Part shown: positions 1-4,281 of the stretch, in pieces
Layout of the letters: each line of letters opens with the position of its first letter
How positions within the stretch are numbered: position 1 is the first letter of the stretch
Source of the DNA: an uncultured Sphingomonadaceae bacterium
GTDB lineage: Bacteria; Pseudomonadota; Alphaproteobacteria; Sphingomonadales; Sphingomonadaceae
Direction of reading: 5' to 3'
DNA length: 5,019 nucleotides
NCBI GenBank assembly: GCA_938016505.1
Contig: CALLWN010000103.1
Coordinates: 1-5,019, forward strand
The notes under the pieces: model-generated
Database searches by the model: none
What the model was told of the DNA's origin: nothing
What the model saw: only the letters and a program-made list of their open reading frames with translations
Position numbers and translations under genes: made by a program

Positions 1-66
1 GTAGCATCCCGCAGGGATGGCGCGGCCGGACATGTCTGGTCGGCGGCGAGCGGGTCCCCCGGGAGC
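1..66. other. Non-coding end downstream of oxyR with two small dyads
   Basis: No gene is recognised in these 66 bases after the oxyR stop. CATCCC (5-10) and GGGATG (14-19) form a six-pair stem with a three-base loop. A second dyad at 23-42 is centred on GACATGTC and pairs fully only on the plus strand, counting two G-U pairs. Neither is followed by a T run on the side that would end oxyR, so a terminator role is uncertain. Confidence 0.35.
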
Positions 67-981
67 TCAGGTCGCGTCGAGGGAGCGTGCAGCCTTGCGC
101 AGCTCGTCGGCAAGCAGCCGGAACTCGGCGGAACGCGGCGAGGAAGGCCGCCAGACGAGGGCGATGGTCCGGCTGGCGAGCGGGCTGTCGAGCGGACGGG
201 TCTCGACGCGGGTACTGGCGAGGATGCCAGAGTCGACTGCAAGGCGGGGCAGGAAGGTGCAGCCGATCCGGTTCTCGACCATCTGGACGAGGGTGTGGAG
301 CGACGTGCCGAGGATCGCGGTATCGGCCCTGAGCCCGGACCGGCCGCAGGCGGCGAGCGCATGGTCGGTCAGGCAATGGCCATCCTCGAGCAGGAGCAGC
401 CGGTCCTCGGGCAGGGTGGCCGGGTCAATTTCGGCGGGCGGCGCCGGCAGGTCCTCGGGGTGGAAGGCGAGCAGGATCGGATCATCGAAAAGAGGCTCGG
501 CCTCGACATCGCCGCACGCCCACGGAAGGGCGAGGAGCACGCAATCGAGTTCGCCGCGGGCAAGAAGCGCGCAGGCGTGATCAGACTGTTCCTCGCGCAG
601 GTAGAGGCGAAGCTCCGGCCAGGCCGCACGCAGGCCCGGGAGGAGGCGAGGGAGAAGGAAGGGCGCGATCGTCGGAATGACGCCGAGCCTCAGCTCGCCG
701 GCGAGCGGCCGGCCCGACGCGCGCGCCAGCTCGGCGATTGCCTCGGCCTCGGCGAGAAGCCGCCATGCCCGCGCGACAACCTGCTCGCCAAGGGGCGTGA
801 AGCGGACGACACGGCGGGTCCGCTCGACAAGCGTCGAATCGAGGAGGATCTCGAGCTCGCGGATGCCCGCCGAAAGGGTGGACTGGCTGACATGGCAGGC
901 TTCGGCGGCCCGGCCGAAATGGCCGGTGCGGTGGAGCGAAACGAGATACTGGAGCTGCTTGATGGTGGGGAGATAGATCAT
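67..981 (-). CDS. oxyR: OxyR-type hydrogen-peroxide-sensing LysR regulator
   Basis: LysR-family regulator, 304 residues from the ATG at 981, close to E. coli OxyR (305). The N-terminal winged helix-turn-helix spans about residues 5-65, with the recognition helix around SQSTLSAGIRELE. The effector domain follows. The peroxide switch is clear: EDGHCLTDHALAAC places cysteines at 203 and 212, the same nine-residue spacing as E. coli Cys199 and Cys208, and His202 precedes the reactive cysteine. The VIPTIAP segment (Thr105) matches the conserved peroxide-pocket threonine region. Seven cysteines in all. By family knowledge, oxidation forms a Cys-Cys disulfide and activates target promoters. A TTG at 987 would add two residues; the ATG is preferred, although neither has a Shine-Dalgarno. 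An in-frame TAA at 991-993 limits the start to these two. It diverges from ahpC, its classic target, which supports OxyR over other LysR proteins. Autoregulation is likely from the shared intergenic region. Confidence 0.93.
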   Translation of the reverse strand: MIYLPTIKQLQYLVSLHRTGHFGRAAEACHVSQSTLSAGIRELEILLDSTLVERTRRVVRFTPLGEQVVARAWRLLAEAEAIAELARASGRPLAGELRLGVIPTIAPFLLPRLLPGLRAAWPELRLYLREEQSDHACALLARGELDCVLLALPWACGDVEAEPLFDDPILLAFHPEDLPAPPAEIDPATLPEDRLLLLEDGHCLTDHALAACGRSGLRADTAILGTSLHTLVQMVENRIGCTFLPRLAVDSGILASTRVETRPLDSPLASRTIALVWRPSSPRSAEFRLLADELRKAARSLDAT

Positions 982-987
982 CGCCAA

Positions 988-997
988 CGATTAATCG
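988..997. repeat. Perfect 10-base palindrome next to the oxyR start
   Basis: CGATTAATCG reads the same on both strands. It lies 6 bases upstream of the oxyR ATG at 981 and overlaps the left end of the OxyR operator candidate. It could be part of an autoregulatory site or cover the oxyR -10 region. On the minus strand, TTGAAG (1016-1011) lies 17 bases before TAATCG (993-988), but that -10 is weak. Presence is certain; function is not. Confidence 0.4.
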
Positions 998-1030
998 CTG
1001 CGCTCTATCTCTTCAATCAGATTATTCGAT
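994..1030. promoter_or_regulatory. Candidate OxyR operator in the oxyR-ahpC divergent region
   Basis: Four tetranucleotides occur at exact 11-base steps: ATCG (994), CTAT (1005), ATCA (1016) and CGAT (1027). The published OxyR consensus is ATAG-N7-CTAT-N7-ATAG-N7-CTAT; 12 of 16 defined positions match, and the second quarter-site is perfect. The element begins 12 bases upstream of the oxyR ATG and ends beside a possible ahpC -35 at 1030-1035. That is the geometry expected for activating ahpC while repressing oxyR. Binding is inferred, not shown. Confidence 0.55.
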
Positions 1031-1059
1031 TGGAACGATGGCAGGCAAACCCCTATGTC
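1030..1059 (+). promoter_or_regulatory. Possible ahpC promoter
   Basis: TTGGAA at 1030-1035 (four of six matches to TTGACA) is followed after 18 bases by TATGTC at 1054-1059 (three of six matches to TATAAT). Both boxes are weak, as is usual for an activator-dependent promoter. The -35 abuts the last quarter-site of the OxyR operator candidate. Transcription would start near 1066, leaving a leader of about 64 bases. Predicted by eye from motif position only. Confidence 0.35.
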
Positions 1060-1066
1060 CTCTCGC

Positions 1067-1086
1067 GCATGGCAGCGCGGCCATGC
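1067..1086 (+). repeat. Perfect 7-base inverted repeat in the ahpC leader
   Basis: GCATGGC (1067-1073) and GCCATGC (1080-1086) are exact reverse complements around a six-base loop. If transcription starts near 1066, this hairpin would sit at the extreme 5' end of the ahpC mRNA, where such structures often protect transcripts from decay. It does not cover the ribosome binding site, which lies about 30 bases further on. Confidence 0.4.
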
Positions 1087-1115
1087 CCGGATTGGCGGTC
1101 CCCTCTCAACAGACT

Positions 1116-1122
1116 GGAAAGG
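1116..1122 (+). promoter_or_regulatory. Ribosome binding site fixing the ahpC start
   Basis: GGAAAGG lies 7 bases before the ATG at 1130. This, with the family-typical N-terminus MLTIGDKLPEF, selects 1130 over the upstream in-frame ATG at 1055. That longer start would add 25 residues unlike any peroxiredoxin and would begin inside the promoter region. Confidence 0.75.
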
Positions 1123-1129
1123 TGTGCGG

Positions 1130-1672
1130 ATGCTCACGATCGGCGACAAGCTGCCTGAATTCAAGGTTGCGGTGCAACAGGGCGTGGACAAGCTCCCGGC
1201 CGGCGAGACGCTGACCGACAAGGATTTTCCCGGCAAGTGGAAGGTGATCTTCTGGTGGCCGAAGGATTTCACCTTCATCTGCCCGACCGAGATCATCGGC
1301 TATGGCGAGCTTGTGAAGGAGTTCGCCGACCGTGACGCGGTGCTGATCGGCGCCTCGACCGACACCGATTTTGTCCACTTTGCGTGGCGCAAGTCGGACG
1401 AGCGGCTGGCGAAGTGCGACTTCCCCTGGATCGCCGACAACAAGCAGGAACTTGCCAGGGCGCTCGGCATTCTCGACAAGGAGGCCGGTGTGGCCCTGCG
1501 GGCGACGTTCATCGTCGACCCGAACAATGTCATCCAGCATGTGACGGTCAACGGCCTGAACCAGGGCCGCTCTCCGCAGGAGACGCTTCGGAACCTCGAC
1601 GCGCTCCAGACCGACGAACTGTGCCCGTGCAACTGGACGCCGGGCCAGGAGACGCTGAAGCCCGCTGCCTGA
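1130..1672 (+). CDS. ahpC: Alkyl hydroperoxide reductase AhpC, 2-Cys peroxiredoxin of the mycobacterial CxC type
   Basis: Cytosolic thiol peroxidase of 180 residues that reduces hydrogen peroxide, organic peroxides and, in relatives, peroxynitrite. The peroxidatic motif PKDFTFICPTE gives Cys51 within P-x3-T-x2-C. The active-site arginine is probably Arg124 in ALRATFIVDP. The C-terminal ELCPCNW carries two cysteines, 165 and 167, matching Cys174 and Cys176 of M. tuberculosis AhpC. There the three-cysteine cycle is recharged by AhpD rather than AhpF, and ahpD is indeed the next gene. An additional cysteine occurs at 96. The protein is about 15 residues shorter than the M. tuberculosis enzyme (195), with a compact region between the N-terminus and the GKWKVIFWWPKDF strand. 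It is transcribed away from oxyR, probably under OxyR control through the site at 994-1030. Family assignment is very secure; reduction by AhpD rests on motif and context. Confidence 0.96.
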   Translation: MLTIGDKLPEFKVAVQQGVDKLPAGETLTDKDFPGKWKVIFWWPKDFTFICPTEIIGYGELVKEFADRDAVLIGASTDTDFVHFAWRKSDERLAKCDFPWIADNKQELARALGILDKEAGVALRATFIVDPNNVIQHVTVNGLNQGRSPQETLRNLDALQTDELCPCNWTPGQETLKPAA

Positions 1673-1689
1673 GCTTCGGCGACAGGGCC

Positions 1690-1724
1690 GGAGGGGCCGG
1701 GCGGCAGCGCTGCCCGGCCCTTCC
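1690..1724 (+). terminator. Strong GC hairpin after ahpC; possible attenuator or mRNA-stabilising stem
   Basis: Thirteen base pairs can form between 1690-1702 and 1712-1724, with a core of GGGCCGGGC pairing with GCCCGGCCC, one G-U pair and a nine-base loop. It starts 17 bases after the ahpC stop. There is no run of T after the stem, so it is not a textbook intrinsic terminator. Partial termination or 3'-end protection of an ahpC transcript are the likeliest roles, giving more AhpC than AhpD. Confidence 0.45.
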
Positions 1725-1728
1725 CATT

Positions 1729-1750
1729 CCAGTCTGAGAGTCCAGACTGG
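1729..1750 (+). repeat. Perfect 8-base inverted repeat upstream of ahpD
   Basis: CCAGTCTG (1729-1736) and CAGACTGG (1743-1750) are exact reverse complements around a six-base spacer. The repeat lies just after the GC hairpin at 1690-1724 and ends 14 bases before the ahpD ribosome binding site. It is less GC-rich than its surroundings. It could be a protein-binding dyad controlling ahpD separately, or a second RNA stem. No known operator is recognised. Confidence 0.5.
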
Positions 1751-1764
1751 GACAACATCTCGAC

Positions 1765-1769
1765 GGAGA
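1765..1769 (+). promoter_or_regulatory. ahpD ribosome binding site
   Basis: GGAGA lies 8 bases before the ATG at 1778. It supports that start and shows that ahpD has its own initiation signal rather than depending on coupling to ahpC, whose stop is 105 bases upstream. Confidence 0.65.
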
Positions 1770-1777
1770 CCCGACCG

Positions 1778-2296
1778 ATGGCGCTTGCCAACCTTGCCCA
1801 GACCCTGCCCGATTACGCCAAGGACCTGCGGCTCAACCTTTCATCACTGCTGAACGACGCTGGCCTCACCGACCAGCAGAAATATGGCACGCTTCTGGCC
1901 TGTGCGAACGCAACCGGCGTGCAGCCGCTCATCGCCGAGGCAGAAGTGGAGGCGGCAGCGAAACTGTCGCCCGAGGCGGTCACCGCCGCGAAGGCGGCAG
2001 CAGCCATCATGGCGATGAACAATGTCTACTACCGCTTCACCCACCTCGCCTCGAACCCGGAATACAAGACCCTTCCGGCGCGCCTGAGGATGAACGTGAT
2101 CGGGGCGCCGGGGATCGACAAGGCCGACTTCGAGCTGTTCTGCCTTGCCGTCTCGGCGATCAACGGCTGCGGTGCCTGCGTCGACAGCCACGAGAAGGTG
2201 CTTCAGCAGCACGGCGTGACCAGCGCGACGATCCAGACCGCAGTGCGGCTGGCAAGCGTCGTGAACGCGGTGGGGGCGGTGCTCCGGACCCTGTAG
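1778..2296 (+). CDS. ahpD: Alkyl hydroperoxidase AhpD, carboxymuconolactone-decarboxylase fold
   Basis: All-helical, cytosolic disulfide reductase of 172 residues (M. tuberculosis AhpD has 177) that regenerates oxidised AhpC; the mycobacterial protein also has weak peroxidase activity. The active site is [12 protein letters not shown], with redox cysteines 131 and 134, His138 and an upstream Glu119, equivalent to Cys130, Cys133, His137 and Glu118 of the mycobacterial enzyme. The residue before the second cysteine is Ala133, where M. tuberculosis has His132. The segment [14 protein letters not shown] and the [19 protein letters not shown] stretch are family hallmarks. It lies 105 bases after ahpC in the same direction. 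In mycobacteria AhpD is itself reduced by a lipoamide relay (DlaT/Lpd); whether that holds here cannot be seen. The short C-terminal VLRTL ends close to the normal family end, so no truncation is inferred. Confidence 0.95.
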   Translation: MALANLAQTLPDYAKDLRLNLSSLLNDAGLTDQQKYGTLLACANATGVQPLIAEAEVEAAAKLSPEAVTAAKAAAAIMAMNNVYYRFTHLASNPEYKTLPARLRMNVIGAPGIDKADFELFCLAVSAINGCGACVDSHEKVLQQHGVTSATIQTAVRLASVVNAVGAVLRTL

Positions 2297-2402
2297 CGCC
2301 ACGGTGGCGGCGCTGGTGAAGGCCCGGGCCAACCGGCGCGGCGGCTTCTTCGTGGAGCCCGCAGATGGTGCCGACATCTGCAGGCTCATGCCGCCGACGC
2401 GA

Positions 2403-2426
2403 TGGGCAACGCGCTGGGCAACGCGC
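2403..2426 (+). repeat. 12-base tandem duplication, copy pair A
   Basis: TGGGCAACGCGC occurs twice, head to tail (2403-2414 and 2415-2426), without mismatch. It lies 79 bases upstream of the acetyltransferase ATG. The unit length is a multiple of three, so it does not disturb a reading frame crossing it. Confidence 0.8.
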
Positions 2427-2428
2427 CC

Positions 2429-2452
2429 GGCGTCGGGGCTGGCGTCGGGGCT
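2429..2452 (+). repeat. 12-base tandem duplication, copy pair B
   Basis: GGCGTCGGGGCT occurs twice, head to tail (2429-2440 and 2441-2452), without mismatch, and a degenerate third start (GGCGCGGG) follows. It begins two bases after pair A, and its sequence is different. Two independent 12-base duplications side by side point to replication slippage in a GC-rich leader. Confidence 0.8.
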
Positions 2453-2494
2453 GGCGCGGGATGCGCGGGAGCGGTATGCAGGTGCGTTGCGATC

Positions 2495-2499
2495 GGGAG
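2495..2499 (+). promoter_or_regulatory. Ribosome binding site fixing the serine acetyltransferase start
   Basis: GGGAG lies 5 bases before the ATG at 2505. It favours that start over the in-frame GTG at 2304, which has no comparable signal and would add 67 low-complexity, arginine- and alanine-rich residues. Confidence 0.6.
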
Positions 2500-2504
2500 C
2501 GAGG

Positions 2505-3176
2505 ATGGGTCTCGGGAATTATCTTGCGAGCGTCAAGGCACGGGACCCGGCGCCGCGCTCGCGGCTGGAGATTCTCACCTACCCCGGTGTCTGGGCGCTG
2601 GGGCTTCATCGGGTGGCGCATGCGCTGTTCCGGGCCCGGCTGTTCTTCCTTGCCCGGCTGGTCAATCACGTCAGCCGGTTCCTGACTGCGATCGACATCC
2701 ACCCCGGTGCCCGGATCGGCCGGAATCTCTTCATCGACCACGGCTTCGTGGTGATCGGCGAGACCGCCGAGATCGGCGACAATGTGACCATCTACCAGGG
2801 CGCGACGCTGGGGGGCACCAACCCGAGTTCGGGTGTGGGCGGCAAGCGCCACCCGACAATCGGCCATGACGTGGTGATCTCGCTGGGGGCGGCCATCCTC
2901 GGGCCCATCCATGTTGGGGACGGCGCCAGGATCGGTGCCAATGCGGTGGTGACGAAGGATGTGCCCGCCGGTGCCACCATGGTCGGCATTCCGGCCAAGC
3001 CGGTCCCTGTCGTCGTCAGGGAGGAGCCGGCCTTCATTCCCTATGGCACCCCCTGTTCGGAACTGTTCGATCCGGTGACGCAGCGCTACGAGTTGATGAA
3101 GTGCGAACTGGAAGCGCTGAAGGTCCGGCTCGAGCATCTGGAACGCACCCAGCGCAAGGCCTCGGACGCAGCGTGA
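2505..3176 (+). CDS. cysE: Serine O-acetyltransferase, short EpsC/CysE type
   Basis: Acetylates L-serine with acetyl-CoA to O-acetylserine, the first committed step of cysteine synthesis, in the cytosol. The 223 residues start with a short helical region containing the family motif [16 protein letters not shown] (from residue 13), then [15 protein letters not shown] opens the left-handed beta-helix of hexapeptide repeats (about 65-165). Catalytic residues are Asp78-His79 (FIDHG) and His116 (GKRHP); the coil ends at VVGIPAKPV. Compared with the usual DHGMGVVIGET, the sequence [10 protein letters not shown] lacks one residue, and the loop before KRHP is about three longer. The E. coli N-terminal domain is absent (273 residues there). 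The C-terminal 55 residues include a charged, coiled-coil-like helix (about 193-217) and end in DAA, not the terminal isoleucine that docks into CysK. Formation of a classical cysteine synthase complex is therefore doubtful. It is overlapped by the DUF2794 gene and lies in the same direction as ahpCD. Confidence 0.93.
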   Translation: MGLGNYLASVKARDPAPRSRLEILTYPGVWALGLHRVAHALFRARLFFLARLVNHVSRFLTAIDIHPGARIGRNLFIDHGFVVIGETAEIGDNVTIYQGATLGGTNPSSGVGGKRHPTIGHDVVISLGAAILGPIHVGDGARIGANAVVTKDVPAGATMVGIPAKPVPVVVREEPAFIPYGTPCSELFDPVTQRYELMKCELEALKVRLEHLERTQRKASDAA

Positions 3177-3502
3177 CGGTCGTTCTTCCGCTTGCGGCAC
3201 GGCAGGTGGTGTTCGACCGCGCGGAGCTGGATGCCGTCATGCAGATCTACGGCCGCATGGTGGCCGCCGGCCACTGGCGCGACTACGCGATCGAATTCGG
3301 ACCGAGAACGGCCTCTTTCTCGGCATTCCGCCGCGCCTCGGAACGTCCGGAATATCGCCTCGTCAAGGATCCGTCGCTGCGCAACCGGCAGGGCCAATAT
3401 GCGCTGGTGGCGGAAAATGGCGCGACGCTGAAGCGCGGCAACGAGCTTTCCGCCGTTCTGGCGCCCCTCGCGCGCAAGCTGGTGAAGCTGGTCGAGGCCT
3501 AG
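3173..3502 (+). CDS. DUF2794 family protein of unknown function
   Basis: Small protein of 109 residues recognised as DUF2794, which I know only from Alphaproteobacteria and for which I know no function. Family-like segments are [20 protein letters not shown] (12-31), [21 protein letters not shown] (about 34-54), [15 protein letters not shown] (72-79) and LKRGNEL (86-92), ending in a lysine-rich helix. There is no signal peptide, membrane segment or cysteine. The chosen GTG start at 3173 overlaps the acetyltransferase stop as GTGA. This gives the normal family length and suggests translational coupling. An ATG at 3101 would add 24 residues that overlap the acetyltransferase and lack family resemblance. 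Only a weak GGA (3164-3166) precedes the GTG. Coupling to cysE is visible; a role in sulfur or serine metabolism is only a guess. The stop shares a CTAG with the convergent dehydrogenase gene. Confidence 0.87.
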   Translation: MTVVLPLAARQVVFDRAELDAVMQIYGRMVAAGHWRDYAIEFGPRTASFSAFRRASERPEYRLVKDPSLRNRQGQYALVAENGATLKRGNELSAVLAPLARKLVKLVEA

Positions 3503-4281
3503 GCGGCGCCGAACAGTTCGGCCGAAGTGGGGTTGCGCCTGAGGGTCAGGCCGCCGTTCACCTGCAGGGCCTGGCCGGTCATGAAGCATTCGTCAGACGC
3601 TGCAAAGACGGCAGCGGCGGCGAGATCGTCGACGGTGCCGATGCGGCCCAGCGGATATTCGCGCGCAAACTTCGCCTCGAGCCCGGGCACCTGCATGGCA
3701 TCGGCGGTCATCGGCGAGGCCATGAGCCCTGGCACCAGCGAGTTGGCGCGGATGCCCTTCGCGCCATACTGGTTGGCGATCGCCCGGATGAGCGCATCGC
3801 CGGCAGCCTTGGTGGCGATGTAGGCGGCATGGTTGTCGATGACCCGGTCAGTGGTCGCCGAGGAGACCTGGAGGATGGCCCCGCCGCCCTGCGCGGCCAT
3901 GACCGGCACGAAGGCCTGGAGCAGGTGGTGCACGCCCTTGAACTGGAGGGCGGACATGAGCTCGAGATCCTCGTCCGTCACATCCTCGAGCGCGCGAAGG
4001 AGGCCGATGCCGGCGCAGTTGACGAGGATGTCGACCCGGCCGCCGAGCTTTTCCAGCGCAGTGTCGCGCAGCGCCTCGACCTCGGCGCGGTGGCGGATGT
4101 CGACCAGGGCGTGATGGCCGCCGATTTCGGCGGCAAGGATCCGGAGCGGCTCCTCACGACGGCCGGCGACGAGGACGGTTGCGCCCTCGGCCGCGAAGCG
4201 GCGCGCGATCGCCTGCCCGGCGTTCTCAGGACCGGCCGCTCCGACGACGACTGCAGTCTTGCCGGCGAGGCGGCCGGTCAT
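3499..4281 (-). CDS. Short-chain dehydrogenase/reductase (SDR), substrate unknown
   Basis: Cytosolic NAD(P)-dependent oxidoreductase, 260 residues, of the classical SDR size. The Rossmann nucleotide loop is VVVGAAGPENAGQAIA (11-26), about two residues longer between first and last glycine than the usual TGxxxGxG. Arg41-Arg42 after the second strand favour NADP(H). Asp61 (LVDIR) fits the adenine contact, NCAG is at 88-91, the catalytic Ser is probably 141 in VSSA, and Tyr154 and Lys158 form YIATK. VPG (183-185) and the C-terminal GQALQVNGG follow. The fourth catalytic position, normally Asn before the KG turn, appears to be Gln113 (ALQFKG). The ATG at 4281 overlaps the stop of the upstream flavoprotein gene (ATGA) and has a good ribosome site. 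The longer open frame reaching upstream to 4665 is antisense-like noise. Substrate is unknown; a 3-hydroxyacyl or ring-ketone substrate is possible given the partner. Confidence 0.93.
   Translation of the reverse strand: MTGRLAGKTAVVVGAAGPENAGQAIARRFAAEGATVLVAGRREEPLRILAAEIGGHHALVDIRHRAEVEALRDTALEKLGGRVDILVNCAGIGLLRALEDVTDEDLELMSALQFKGVHHLLQAFVPVMAAQGGGAILQVSSATTDRVIDNHAAYIATKAAGDALIRAIANQYGAKGIRANSLVPGLMASPMTADAMQVPGLEAKFAREYPLGRIGTVDDLAAAAVFAASDECFMTGQALQVNGGLTLRRNPTSAELFGAA

Larger units (their letters stand above)
2297..2504 (+). other. Repeat-bearing leader between ahpD and the serine acetyltransferase gene
   Basis: About 208 bases with no recognised gene. A small inverted repeat straddles the ahpD stop (AGCGCC at 2295-2300, GGCGCT at 2309-2314) but no T tract follows. 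A frame from a GTG at 2304 runs without stops into the acetyltransferase. Its first 19 codons all end in G or C, but the encoded residues resemble nothing I know, and serine acetyltransferases of this type begin near the ATG at 2505. Two 12-base tandem duplications occupy 2403-2452. The stretch could be an mRNA leader, a decayed gene or an unusual N-terminal extension. No separate promoter was recognised. Confidence 0.5.

Noticed and set aside
1055..1129. Longer AhpC starting at the ATG at 1055
   Set aside because: The extra 25 residues lack peroxiredoxin similarity and would lie in the promoter and leader. GGAAAGG correctly placed before 1130 supports the shorter form.
295..1158. Long open frame on the plus strand opposite oxyR (287 codons)
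   Set aside because: It is the antisense shadow of oxyR in a GC-rich sequence. Its product is charged low-complexity without any domain, and the opposite frame encodes a complete OxyR.
2295..2314. Hairpin at the ahpD stop as an intrinsic terminator
   Set aside because: Only six pairs with an eight-base loop, and no T tract follows. Recorded as part of the leader region, not called as a terminator.
2160..3200. Long open frame on the minus strand opposite ahpD and cysE (346 codons)
   Set aside because: It spans two well-recognised genes on the other strand and its translation is arginine- and proline-rich without family motifs.
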